The notes under the pieces were generated by a model that ran no database searches, was not told where the DNA came from, and saw only the letters and a program-made list of their open reading frames with translations. Shown piece after piece: positions 53,572-62,367 of a stretch of 64,000 nt of DNA. This DNA is from Aequorivita xiaoshiensis. Its GTDB lineage: Bacteria; Bacteroidota; Bacteroidia; Flavobacteriales; Flavobacteriaceae. Position 1 is the stretch's first letter; each line of letters starts with the position of its first letter. The translations under genes and the position numbers were made by a program. The DNA lies in contig NZ_JAIRBB010000001.1 of NCBI RefSeq assembly GCF_022008395.1, positions 665,114-729,113 of the forward strand. Reading direction: 5' to 3'.

Positions 53572-54695
53572 TGTCAATAAGTGAATATTTTAATCTACTC
53601 TGGACCGATTATACCCTGCGAACTATTACGTTGGGGACTGCGGTGTTGGGGGCTATTTGCGGGATGTTAGGGAGTTTTGCAGTGCTTCGAAAGCAAAGTC
53701 TGTTAGGAGATGCAATTTCGCACGCAGCTTTACCAGGAATCGCAATTGCTTTTTTAATTACGGGTTCAAAGGACACTTACATTTTATTATTGGGAGCATT
53801 AATTTGTGGGTTGATAGGAACTTTCTGGATACGAGGTATCACAACAAAAACCCACCTAAAGAGTGATACTGCACTGGGATTGGTGTTGTCGTTGTTTTTT
53901 GGTTTTGGAATGTTGTTGCTTACTTATATTCAAAAACAACCTAATGCCAATCAAGCAGGATTAGATAAATATTTATTTGGACAAGCAGCTACACTAGTTG
54001 AAAGTGATGTGTTCATAATGATTGGTGTTACAGGAGTGTGTTTAATAATACTTCTGCTTTTCTGGAAAGAATTTAAAATAATGCTTTTTGATATGGATTA
54101 CACTAAAACCCTAGGGTTTAATGTGCGATTTATCGATTCACTTATTACGTTTTTCATTGTTTTGGCTATTGTTCTCGGACTTCAAACAGTGGGAGTGGTA
54201 TTGATGAGCGCAATGCTATTGGCGCCTGCTGCTGCTGCTAGACAATGGACAAATAGTCTAGGCACTATGGTAATTTTAGCGGCTATAATTGGCGCTTTAG
54301 CAGGAATATTCGGAACTGCAATTAGCGCAACTCAAAACAACCTATCCACAGGACCAGTAATTGTATTAGTAGCCGCAGTATTCGTATTGTTTTCATTTAT
54401 CTTCTCACCAGGTAGAGGAATTCTATTTAGAGAAATCCGATTTAGACAAAACAGAAATGACTTACAATTGAAGAAAACACTTCAGTTTATGTACGATATT
54501 GCAAAAACACATCAAAATATTTCACACCCACACGCCATTCGTATTTTGAATAATTTCCAAGGATTTTCTAAAAATTCCCTTCGTAAAATGGAAGAAAAAG
54601 AATGGATAACATTAAAAGGCCAAGAGTGGTCTTTGACCAATATTGGATTTGAAGAAGCTAAAAACTTGTATAACCAACAATTAAAAGATGAGTAA
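53571..54695 (+). CDS. metal ABC transporter permease with C-terminal winged-helix-like extension
   Basis: 374 residues. Residues about 10-285 hold eight or nine transmembrane helices of the ABC-3 (ZnuB/MntC) family, with GDAISHAALPGIAIAF and SAMLLAPAAAARQW as family blocks. The last 80 residues are soluble and helical: TLQFMYDIAKTHQNISHPHAIRILNNF, then RKMEEKEWITLKGQEWSLTNIGFEEAKNLY. This looks like a winged helix of the DtxR or MarR kind. Its start codon touches the heptamer array, and its 3' end overlaps the next permease by 8 bp. Confidence 0.9.
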   Translation: MSISEYFNLLWTDYTLRTITLGTAVLGAICGMLGSFAVLRKQSLLGDAISHAALPGIAIAFLITGSKDTYILLLGALICGLIGTFWIRGITTKTHLKSDTALGLVLSLFFGFGMLLLTYIQKQPNANQAGLDKYLFGQAATLVESDVFIMIGVTGVCLIILLLFWKEFKIMLFDMDYTKTLGFNVRFIDSLITFFIVLAIVLGLQTVGVVLMSAMLLAPAAAARQWTNSLGTMVILAAIIGALAGIFGTAISATQNNLSTGPVIVLVAAVFVLFSFIFSPGRGILFREIRFRQNRNDLQLKKTLQFMYDIAKTHQNISHPHAIRILNNFQGFSKNSLRKMEEKEWITLKGQEWSLTNIGFEEAKNLYNQQLKDE

Positions 54696-55848
54696 TCCAC
54701 AGCTGGAAATACAACTAATCGCAGCTATTGTCGCAGTTGCATGTGCTATACCTGGAGTTTTTCTAGTTCTTAGGAAAATGGCATTAATAAGCGATGCTAT
54801 TAGTCACTCAATTTTACCTGGAATTGTAATTGGATTTTTCATCACTCAAGATTTAAACTCGCCTTTACTTATATTATTCGCTGCGCTTACAGGAGTCATA
54901 ACCGTGATTCTTGTTGAGGTAATTCAAAAAACGGGCTTAGTGAAGGAAGATACAGCCATAGGTTTAGTTTTTCCTACTATGTTTAGTATTGGGGTTATTT
55001 TAATTGCCAAAAACGCCAACGATATACACTTAGATGTAGATGCTGTTCTATTAGGAGAACTTGCCTTTGCCCCTTTCGATAGAATGTTGATTTCAGGAAT
55101 GGATATGGGGCCAAAATCACTTTGGGTGATGGGCGGAGTTTTACTAGTTTCTATAACACTTCTAATTCTGTTTTTTAAAGAATTAAAGGTGAGTACTTTC
55201 GACGTAGGATTATCCTCAGCCTTAGGGTTTTCACCAGTAGTTTTGCACTATGGGCTTATGTCTGTTTCTTCGATAACTATAGTTGGTGCTTTTGATGCAG
55301 TAGGGGCTATTTTGGTAGTAGCCTTGATGATTGCACCCGCAGCAACTGCCTATTTGCTTACAAACGATTTAAAACGAATGTTGGTTTTGTCTGTTGTGTT
55401 TGGGGTTTTTTCAGCAATAGCTGGATATTGGTTGGCACATTTATTGGATGCTTCTATATCGGGTTCTATGACCACTGTTTTAGGAATTGTTTTTCTACTT
55501 GTCTATTTATTAGCACCTAAAAAAGGTTTGATTTCTGTTTTATACAGACAAAAACAACAGCGAACAGAAGTTTCGTTGATTACTTTTTTATTGCATTTGA
55601 ATAATCACTCAGAAAAGAGCGAACGTCATATAAATCATTTGCAGGAACACATAAACTGGCAAAAAGTTAGATCGAAATCTGTGGTGGATTTGGCGTTAAA
55701 AAATAATATGATCACCATTGACAACAACATTGTTTCCCTTACTAAAAAAGGAAAGGAATTTACTGGCAAAGCCCTAGATTATATCCTTACAAATAGAGAC
55801 GATAAAATTGAAAATATAAAGGATGATTTCTTTTTATTCAGAGGGTAA
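54688..55848 (+). CDS. second metal ABC transporter permease with C-terminal winged-helix-like extension
   Basis: 386 residues. It is an ABC-3 permease (ALISDAISHSILPGIVIGF, GAFDAVGAILVVALMIAPAATAYLL) with about eight membrane helices to residue 285. It pairs with the preceding one as a heterodimer. The C-terminal 95 residues are again soluble (VSLITFLLHLNNHSEKSERHI, VVDLALKNNMITIDNNIVSLTKKGKEF), with the helix-then-beta-hairpin order of a winged helix. The operon order regulator, binding protein, ATPase, permease, permease is complete. Confidence 0.9.
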   Translation: MSNPQLEIQLIAAIVAVACAIPGVFLVLRKMALISDAISHSILPGIVIGFFITQDLNSPLLILFAALTGVITVILVEVIQKTGLVKEDTAIGLVFPTMFSIGVILIAKNANDIHLDVDAVLLGELAFAPFDRMLISGMDMGPKSLWVMGGVLLVSITLLILFFKELKVSTFDVGLSSALGFSPVVLHYGLMSVSSITIVGAFDAVGAILVVALMIAPAATAYLLTNDLKRMLVLSVVFGVFSAIAGYWLAHLLDASISGSMTTVLGIVFLLVYLLAPKKGLISVLYRQKQQRTEVSLITFLLHLNNHSEKSERHINHLQEHINWQKVRSKSVVDLALKNNMITIDNNIVSLTKKGKEFTGKALDYILTNRDDKIENIKDDFFLFRG

Positions 55849-55988
55849 GTTTCAGGTTTGTACGAGTGTTTGCAATGTGTTATGAAGGAAAATAAAAAGC
55901 AAAACAAACAATTGTATTTACCCGATTAACTAAAAAACAAGAAGTAAACTATTTTTATTTATCTTTAAAAATTATAAAATTCACAACT

Positions 55989-56402
55989 ATGAAAAACTCA
56001 TTATTCGCTATATTAATTCTTATTTCAAGTCTTTCTTTTGGACAAGATTCACCTAAAACTCCTAAAATAGGGGTAAAGGTACCAGAAGGTGAAACGGTAG
56101 TTTTAAAAGGTGTTTCAGTAAAATTTCTAGAAGTGATTGAAGATTCTCGTTGTCCTGAAGGAGTGAACTGTATTTGGGCAGGAAGAGCTATTGTAAAAGC
56201 TGAAGTAACTTCAAATGGGAAAACCGAGGAAGTAACCTTGATTTTTGGTGAAACAAGACCTGGCGAAGAAAAAAACACAAACCTTTTTACTTCAGATAAA
56301 TTTGTAATTAATGGTTTAACGCTAAATCCTTATCCAACATCTGAAAGTACTGGAAAAGATACTAGTTATGTTTTGTTGGTTTGTGAGGAGAAGAATAATT
56401 AA
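55989..56402 (+). CDS. secreted protein of unknown function with conserved Cys pair
   Basis: 137 residues. A signal peptide ends at LSFGQ (residue 19). The mature part is a compact beta domain with a DSRCPEGVNCIWAGRA stretch (Cys at about 54 and 60) found in many small secreted flavobacterial proteins, plus a Cys near the end (LLVCEEKNN). The role is unknown. Its stop region overlaps the end of the first FeoB-associated micro-gene by four bases on the opposite strand. Confidence 0.75.
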   Translation: MKNSLFAILILISSLSFGQDSPKTPKIGVKVPEGETVVLKGVSVKFLEVIEDSRCPEGVNCIWAGRAIVKAEVTSNGKTEEVTLIFGETRPGEEKNTNLFTSDKFVINGLTLNPYPTSESTGKDTSYVLLVCEEKNN

Positions 56403-56557
56403 TGACACCCACAATCATTATTACCACATTTGGTTTTTCCACCGTCTAAGGTATTGCCAGAGTTTTGGCGTGCTTCAAAAATAGGGTTCCAGACAAACTT
56501 TTTAAGCAAAAAGCCTGCTGCTAAAGAAAACGTGATTAAAACTAAGATTGTTTGCAT
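56399..56557 (-). CDS. FeoB-associated Cys-rich membrane protein, copy 1
   Basis: 52 residues, starting MQTILVLITFSLAAGFLLKK and ending in KCGNNDCGCH. One transmembrane helix is followed by the W-N-P-I stretch and a Cys/His-rich tail (C44, C49, C51, H52) able to hold metal. This is the small partner often found after feoB in Bacteroidota, functionally comparable in place to FeoC. It is the last gene of the feo operon here. Confidence 0.85.
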   Translation of the reverse strand: MQTILVLITFSLAAGFLLKKFVWNPIFEARQNSGNTLDGGKTKCGNNDCGCH

Positions 56558-56614
56558 AGTACAAAGATACGGAAAAGCCTATAAGTATCATAGGCAGCAC
56601 TTGTTCAACAAAAA

Positions 56615-56761
56615 TTAATGAAAACTACATTTACTGCAGTCGGAATGATCTCCAGTTTTATATTTTGAAGTTTTATTTGTTTTAAAAGGATTCCAAATAA
56701 ATGTTGTAATTAAAAATCCAACTGCAAGTAAAAATGCTATTATTACTAGTATTGTTTGCAT
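56615..56761 (-). CDS. FeoB-associated Cys-rich membrane protein, copy 2
   Basis: 48 residues, starting MQTILVIIAFLLAVGFLITT and ending in DCSKCSFH. It has the same plan as copy 1: one helix, FIWNP, a short linker and a tail with two Cys and a His. The two share the first six residues exactly and lie 57 bases apart, so they arose by tandem duplication. The tail has fewer cysteines than copy 1. Confidence 0.85.
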   Translation of the reverse strand: MQTILVIIAFLLAVGFLITTFIWNPFKTNKTSKYKTGDHSDCSKCSFH

Positions 56762-56800
56762 AATATTTTATTTTTAAAATTATTACTTTACCCCTTCCAC

Positions 56801-56856
56801 CATCTATTTCTGCTTCGCAGAATAGATGCCACCTTCCCCTGAAATAGGGGAAGGTG
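56801..56856. repeat. two adjacent hairpins between feoB and its small partner genes
   Basis: The first has arms 56801-56813 and 56817-56828 with a TTC loop and one bulged T. The second is a perfect 11-bp stem, 56830-56840 with 56846-56856, around GAAAT. CCCCTTCCACC at 56791 echoes the second. No strong T run follows either, so processing or attenuation inside the feo transcript is possible. Confidence 0.75.
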
Positions 56857-56868
56857 CTAGCAGGGAAA

Positions 56869-58968
56869 TTACCTCAAGAACTGGTAAGCAGCTAGAGACA
56901 CTACATAAGCAATAACAGTCATTACAACTAACTGCCACATAGGCCATTTCCAACTGTTGGTTTCTTTTTTTACAATGGCAAGCGTACTCATACATTGCAT
57001 TGCAAAGGCATAAAATAACAGCAACGAAATTCCACTAGCAAAATTAAATAATGGCCCGCCCAAAACTGGGTTTACTTCAGCTGCCATTCTGCTTTTTATA
57101 GTTTGTTCGTCATCACTACCCACGCTGTAAATTGTAGCTAGCGTTCCTACAAATACTTCTCTTGCAGCAAATGAGCTCACTAAGGCAATCCCTATTTTCC
57201 AATCGTAGCCTAAAGGCCTTACGGCTGGTTCTATAAAATGTCCTACATGACCGATATAGGAGTGCTCAAGTTTGAAAGAATTTATATGCATTTCTAAATC
57301 ATCATCCGATAGATTTTGAGAAGCGTATTCACTTTTTACAATTTCCTCTGCATCATTAAAATCTCCTGGGCCATATGAAGCTAAAACCCAAAGAATAATG
57401 GAGATAGCCAAAATAATTTTACCAGCTCCAAAAACAAAAGCTTTGGTTTTTTCAATTACTGTGATTATTACATTTTTCGCTAATGGTACTTTATAGTTTG
57501 GCATTTCAACTACAAAGAAACTCTTGCTCCTAACTTTCAAAATTTTATCTAGAATATAGGCCGAAAAAATCGCGGCGCCAAATCCCAAAATATACATAAA
57601 CATTAAGGTTAGACCTTGTAAACTGAAAATACCAAGAACCCTTGTATCGGGAATTACCAAAGAGATAATTATTAAATAAACAGGAAGTCGGGCAGAACAT
57701 GTTGTAAAAGGTGTAACCAAAATTGTGATTAGGCGTTCCTTCCAATTCTCAATATTTCGTGTGGCCATTATTGCAGGAATAGCACATGCAGTACCCGCTA
57801 CTAAAGGCACCACGCTTTTTCCGCTAAGACCAAAACGTCGCATAAGTTTGTCCATTAGAAAAACCACACGACTCATATACCCCGTTTCTTCTAAAATTGA
57901 AATAAATAGAAATAGAAAGGCTATCTGTGGGATAAATATTACAATTCCTCCCAAGCCAGGAATAACTCCTTCTGCAATTAAACTTGAGAAATCGCCCGGA
58001 GGTAATGTGTTTTTCGCCCATTCACTCAAAGATGCGAACGAACTATCTATAAAGTCCATAGGGTATGCACTCCAATCAAAAATTGCTTGAAAAATTAATA
58101 GGAGAATTCCGAAGAAAATAACATAACCCCAAACTTTATGAGTTAAAAGTCTATCCAACCTACTTCTTAAATCCTTCGCCTTAGCAGTATCGATATGCAG
58201 CGTTTCTTTTAAGGTTTCATTTATAAACTTATAGCGCGCAATAGTTTCTTTCTGCTGAAGGCGTTTAAGATTACTTGTAGATTCAGTTTTGAAGGAAGCT
58301 ACTCCTTGCAATTCGTTTCGGTCTAATTTTCCAAAGTTTACATCTTGAGTAATTACAAGCCAAAGTTTATAAAGATCCTGGTTTGGAAAAGCTTTTTGCA
58401 ATCTATCGAAATACTCAGGGGCAATATTAGATGCATGCAAGCAAGGTTTAGTAGGAAGCTGATTGTAATTTTCAATTAGTTCTTTTAGGTAATCGAATCC
58501 AAGATTTTTTCTTGAACTGATAAGTGCAATTTTTGTGTTTAATTTCTTCTCAAGTAACGGAACATCAAGTGTGATTGCTTTACGATTCATCCTATCCGAC
58601 ATATTAATTGCTAGAATCGTAGGGATTCCTAAGTCTTTAATCTGGGTGAAAAGTAAAAGATTTCGCTTCAGGTTTTCTACATCGGCAACTACCACAGCAA
58701 CATCGGGAAAATCCTTATCATTTTTGTTTAAAAGAAGTTCGATAACAACATTTTCGTCTAAAGAAGAGGCGTTTAGGCTGTAAGTTCCAGGCAAATCTAG
58801 AATATGAACTTTACAGTTACGTCCAAATTTGCAGGTACCTTCTTTCTTTTCAACAGTAATTCCAGGGTAGTTTCCCACTTTTTGGTTCATCCCAGTCAAC
58901 CTATTAAAAACGGAGGTTTTTCCGGTATTTGGATTTCCAATAAGTGCTACATTAATTTGTTTGGCCAT
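56869..58968 (-). CDS. feoB: ferrous iron transporter FeoB
   Basis: 699 residues. The N-terminal G domain has GNPNTGKT (G1), DLPG (G3) and NMSD (G4), and a helical spacer follows to about 265. The membrane part has the two Gate repeats, including VPLVAGTACAIPAIMATRNIEN, TPFTTCSARLPVYLI and AAREVFVGTLATIYSVG. It imports Fe2+ across the inner membrane. It is 40 bases after feoA and followed by the two small Cys-rich genes. Some Bacteroidota FeoB copies move Mn2+ (reported in Porphyromonas), so Mn is an alternative. Confidence 0.96.
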   Translation of the reverse strand: MAKQINVALIGNPNTGKTSVFNRLTGMNQKVGNYPGITVEKKEGTCKFGRNCKVHILDLPGTYSLNASSLDENVVIELLLNKNDKDFPDVAVVVADVENLKRNLLLFTQIKDLGIPTILAINMSDRMNRKAITLDVPLLEKKLNTKIALISSRKNLGFDYLKELIENYNQLPTKPCLHASNIAPEYFDRLQKAFPNQDLYKLWLVITQDVNFGKLDRNELQGVASFKTESTSNLKRLQQKETIARYKFINETLKETLHIDTAKAKDLRSRLDRLLTHKVWGYVIFFGILLLIFQAIFDWSAYPMDFIDSSFASLSEWAKNTLPPGDFSSLIAEGVIPGLGGIVIFIPQIAFLFLFISILEETGYMSRVVFLMDKLMRRFGLSGKSVVPLVAGTACAIPAIMATRNIENWKERLITILVTPFTTCSARLPVYLIIISLVIPDTRVLGIFSLQGLTLMFMYILGFGAAIFSAYILDKILKVRSKSFFVVEMPNYKVPLAKNVIITVIEKTKAFVFGAGKIILAISIILWVLASYGPGDFNDAEEIVKSEYASQNLSDDDLEMHINSFKLEHSYIGHVGHFIEPAVRPLGYDWKIGIALVSSFAAREVFVGTLATIYSVGSDDEQTIKSRMAAEVNPVLGGPLFNFASGISLLLFYAFAMQCMSTLAIVKKETNSWKWPMWQLVVMTVIAYVVSLAAYQFLR

Positions 58969-59008
58969 ATTTCAGCTCCATTAACTTGGTGTGAATGCAG
59001 TTTTGATA

Positions 59009-59233
59009 TTAAATCAGTTCAATCTCAATTTTAGAAGCCATTTCTAAACGGATAGCTAAATGACTTCCGTTAATGTTTAAATACAATGGATCTCTAAAAG
59101 GGGCAATTTGAACCAAGGTAACTTCATTGCCAGGAAGACAGCCCATTTCTAATAGCTTCAACGGAACTACATCAACAGAAAATTCTTTGATAATACCGCG
59201 TTGCCCTTTCTTTAAAGATGCGATTGTTAGCAC
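59009..59233 (-). CDS. feoA: FeoA, SH3-like partner of FeoB
   Basis: 74 residues from a GTG at 59233, which gives MLTIASLKKGQRGII as in the family. The SH3-like fold is shown by LLEMGCLPGNEVTLV and the closing LAIRLEMASKIEIELI. It acts on the cytoplasmic side of FeoB. It heads the four-gene feoA, feoB, small 2, small 1 operon. An operator-like dyad and a -7 element lie directly upstream. Confidence 0.92.
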   Translation of the reverse strand: MLTIASLKKGQRGIIKEFSVDVVPLKLLEMGCLPGNEVTLVQIAPFRDPLYLNINGSHLAIRLEMASKIEIELI

Positions 59234-59242
59234 TTCTATTTA

Positions 59243-59259
59243 TTTAGATTGAATTTAAA
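59243..59259. promoter_or_regulatory. putative metal-regulator operator before feoA
   Basis: TTTAGATT, one G, AATTTAAA: the left half equals the half-site of the palindrome at 50530-50545, and the right half differs by one base. It lies between the feoA -7 element and the start codon, overlapping the expected transcription start. Confidence 0.45.
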
Positions 59260-59264
59260 CAAGG

Positions 59265-59272
59265 CAAAAGTA
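59265..59272 (-). promoter_or_regulatory. -7 promoter element of the feo operon
   Basis: On the minus strand it reads TACTTTTG, matching TAnnTTTG, 32 bases before the GTG start of feoA. Confidence 0.6.
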
Positions 59273-59409
59273 AGTTTTTTAATTCAGAATTTAGAACTCC
59301 GGAATCAGAAAAATTTGATGTCTTTTTTAAGAATTCACAACTACGTTGTTTTCTCTTGTAAGCTCAAAAAGAAAGCTTTCAGAAGTTTTACTATTGAATT
59401 CCCACAAAA

Positions 59410-60084
59410 CTATTTTTCTGAATATTCCTTTTTTAAAACTTCAATATCATGAAGAAGGGTTTCAATAGCTTCAGGATCTGTACCGTCATAAAACCCGCGG
59501 ATGCGTTTCTTTTTATCAACGAGTACGAAGTTTTCGGTGTGAATTAAATCGTACTCTTCATAAGGAACGTCTTTGGCAGCCAGGTACGATTTTCTCGCGA
59601 GGTCGTAAATTTCTTTTTTATCTCCTGTAACTAAATTCCACTTAGCATCATTAACTCCTTTTTCAACGGCATATTTTTTAAGTTGAGGCACGCTATCTAT
59701 TTCAGGGGTAACAGTATGAGATAGCAATAAAATATCATCGTCGTTTTTTAATTCTTCTTGAATTTTAACCATGTGGTCTGTCATAATTGGGCAGATGGTT
59801 TGGCACGTAGTAAAAAAGAAGTCGGCCACATAAATTTTATCGGCATAATCCTCTTGTGTTACCGTTTTTCCATTTTGGTTTATAAGGCTAAAATCGGCTA
59901 TAGTGTGGTATTTTTTTACGTATTGCATGGTGGTGTCTACCAATTCTGCAGTAACATCGGCAGGTTGATAAACGCGTAGCACTTCTTGCGGTTTCATTAC
60001 AGAGTATATAATGGTAATTATGATAATCGAAATGATAAGAAAAACAATCCCGAAGAATTTATACTTCTTAAAAAAAGTAAGCAT
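59410..60084 (-). CDS. SCO1/SenC/PrrC family copper-binding thioredoxin-fold protein
   Basis: 224 residues. An N-terminal membrane anchor (about 10-29) holds it on the periplasmic side. The copper motif C94-x3-C98 in FTTCQTICPIM is complete, and the third ligand His is in DLIHTENFVLVDKKKRIRGFYDG near residue 176. SCO proteins deliver copper to the Cu-A site of cytochrome oxidase or keep its cysteines reduced. No oxidase genes adjoin it in this window. It is monocistronic. Confidence 0.92.
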   Translation of the reverse strand: MLTFFKKYKFFGIVFLIISIIIITIIYSVMKPQEVLRVYQPADVTAELVDTTMQYVKKYHTIADFSLINQNGKTVTQEDYADKIYVADFFFTTCQTICPIMTDHMVKIQEELKNDDDILLLSHTVTPEIDSVPQLKKYAVEKGVNDAKWNLVTGDKKEIYDLARKSYLAAKDVPYEEYDLIHTENFVLVDKKKRIRGFYDGTDPEAIETLLHDIEVLKKEYSEK

Positions 60085-60121
60085 ATCGTAATATTTTAGA
60101 CTGATGATTTATATTAAACCG

Positions 60122-60129
60122 CAAAAATA
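60122..60129 (-). promoter_or_regulatory. -7 promoter element of the SCO gene
   Basis: On the minus strand it reads TATTTTTG, matching TAnnTTTG, 37 bases before the start codon. Confidence 0.45.
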
Positions 60130-60207
60130 AGCCCTAAAACTATCAAAATGAATACATTTAACACCTTAATTTAGCTGTATTCTGTCACCACTTTTAATAT
60201 CACAGAA

Positions 60208-62139
60208 ATGAAATATTTAATTCTTCCATTTTTCCTATTTATATCCTTCATTGCATTTTCGCAAAATCATTATTTGAACGAAATAAGTGAAGCCGAAGCA
60301 AAATCGGCAAGGGGTCACTTTGCGCCAGAACGCAATATGAATACCGGTAATTACGATTTAAAATATGCTCGTTTAGAATTAAATGTAAATCCTACTCAAG
60401 CTTATATAAGTGGAAAAGTTACTTCACATTTCGAAGCAAAAGAAAACATGAGTTCCATTGTGTTTGAATTGGTCGATAATATGACCGTTTCAGAAGTAAA
60501 ACAAAGAGGAGTTTCACTTTCATTCAGCCAAAACAGTAATGATGAGGTTGTAATTACACTACCGCAGATTCAAAATCAAGGTGTTTTAGATTCACTGTCT
60601 ATAAGTTACTCAGGCAACCCAATAAGTTCTGGCTTTGGATCTTTTGAAATAGCAACTCATCAAGGCGATCCTGTTTTATGGACTTTATCGGAACCTTTTG
60701 GAGCTAAAGCTTGGTGGCCTTGTAAGCAAGACTTAATAGACAAAATAGATTTGCTTGATGTATATCTCACAACACCTCGAAATAATCCTTCAAACGAAGA
60801 ATATATTGCGGTTTCTAATGGATTAGAAATGGGGCAGACGGTAAATGGAAATTTTAAAACCACTCATTTTCGTCATCAATATCCAATTCCAGCATATTTA
60901 GTTGCCATTGCAGTAACAAACTACACAGTGTATTCGCATACTGTTGCTAACAATGGAAATCCCTTTGAAATAGTAAATTATGTTTATCCAGAAGATTTAA
61001 GTTATGTGCAAACTCAAACCCCTGTTACGGTTGATATCATGAATCTTTTTGCCGACAAGTTTGAGCCGTATCCATACGCTGAAGAAAAATATGGTCACGC
61101 TCAATTTGGTTGGGGTGGAGGTATGGAACATACAACTGTTTCTTTTATGGGTGGATTTTCTCGTGGGTTGATAGCTCACGAATTGGGGCACCAATGGTTT
61201 GGAAATAAAGTTACTTGTGGAAGCTGGCAAGATATCTGGTTAAATGAAGGTTTTGCAACATATATGTCGGGAATGGTAGTAGAAAGTCTTGACGGCTCTA
61301 GTGCTTTTAATAGTTGGAAACAAGACCAAACTTCCTACATTACCGATGCTCCAAATGGGTCGGTTTATATTCCTGCTCAAGATACTACTACTGTAGGTCG
61401 TATTTTTAACAGCAGGCTTTCCTATAGCAAAGGAGCAATGGTAATTCATATGCTTCGGAAAAAATTAGGAGATGCAGTATTTTTTCAAGGCTTACAAGAT
61501 TATTTGTCAGATCCATTACTTTCTTATGGATACGCAAAAACGCCTGATTTAATTAGAAACTTAGAAAATGCAAGCGGTGAAAACCTTTCCGAATTTTTTG
61601 ATGATTGGGTTTATGGCGAAGGGTATCCAAGTTTTAATATCAGTTGGAATCAAACATCTACAGGGAGTATTAATGTGAGAATAAATCAGTCGCAAAGTCA
61701 TTCCTCTGTATCTTATTTTGAAGTTCCTGTGCCTTTGCGATTGTCAGGGACGCAAGGTGAAACATTAGACATTATTCTTGATAATACTTTTAATGGGCAA
61801 AACTTTCAGCCTTCCGTGAATTTTACCGTGCAAAACGTTCAATTCGATCCTGAAAACGATATTATTTCAAGAAATGACCAAGTAATTTTAGGTGTTAATG
61901 ATTTCACTTTAGAAAATCAAATTGTATTGTATCCAAACCCTACCTCTGGCAAAATAAATTTGAATAAATCTGAATCTCTCCAAGTTTCTCAAGTTAGAAT
62001 ATTTAACGCCCTGGGGCAATTGCTTTATGCTGAGGCCTATTCAGAAAACATTAATGTTTCAAGCTTACCAAGTGGAATTTTGTTTTTTCAACTAGAAACT
62101 TCCAAAAGAGTTATCAATAAAACTATAGTGAAAAAGTAG
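60208..62139 (+). CDS. M1 family metallo-aminopeptidase with T9SS C-terminal sorting domain
   Basis: 643 residues. A signal peptide ends at IAFSQ (residue 19). The zinc site is H324-E-L-G-H328 followed by QWFGN, with the third ligand Glu in LNEGFATY near residue 347. The aminopeptidase GxMEN box is altered to GGMEHTTV, so the N-terminal amine may be bound differently. Residues about 570-643 are a T9SS tail (IVLYPNPTSGKINL, VRIFNALGQLLYAEA, KTIVKK). It is probably a secreted or surface-bound aminopeptidase. Confidence 0.92.
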   Translation: MKYLILPFFLFISFIAFSQNHYLNEISEAEAKSARGHFAPERNMNTGNYDLKYARLELNVNPTQAYISGKVTSHFEAKENMSSIVFELVDNMTVSEVKQRGVSLSFSQNSNDEVVITLPQIQNQGVLDSLSISYSGNPISSGFGSFEIATHQGDPVLWTLSEPFGAKAWWPCKQDLIDKIDLLDVYLTTPRNNPSNEEYIAVSNGLEMGQTVNGNFKTTHFRHQYPIPAYLVAIAVTNYTVYSHTVANNGNPFEIVNYVYPEDLSYVQTQTPVTVDIMNLFADKFEPYPYAEEKYGHAQFGWGGGMEHTTVSFMGGFSRGLIAHELGHQWFGNKVTCGSWQDIWLNEGFATYMSGMVVESLDGSSAFNSWKQDQTSYITDAPNGSVYIPAQDTTTVGRIFNSRLSYSKGAMVIHMLRKKLGDAVFFQGLQDYLSDPLLSYGYAKTPDLIRNLENASGENLSEFFDDWVYGEGYPSFNISWNQTSTGSINVRINQSQSHSSVSYFEVPVPLRLSGTQGETLDIILDNTFNGQNFQPSVNFTVQNVQFDPENDIISRNDQVILGVNDFTLENQIVLYPNPTSGKINLNKSESLQVSQVRIFNALGQLLYAEAYSENINVSSLPSGILFFQLETSKRVINKTIVKK

Positions 62140-62237
62140 TTGGTATCATTCAAAAGCTATTGAGGTTATACAGTTAAATTTCGTTAATTAATAACAAGTA
62201 ACACAACTGCTTATTTTTTTTGCAAGTTCTAAAAGAT

Positions 62238-62245
62238 TACTTTTG
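62238..62245 (+). promoter_or_regulatory. possible -7 promoter element of rseP
   Basis: TACTTTTG matches TAnnTTTG. The rseP ATG is 123 bases downstream, giving a longish leader with no recognised element. Confidence 0.45.
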
Positions 62246-62367
62246 TGCGATTTTTCAATGGAGCTATATATACACTGCTCAGAAAAATTGAAGAATTGGT
62301 TCGATTTTTGACTATGAGTCCTGTTCAAAATCGCGACTATTTTATATAAATATCTATTCAAGAAATT

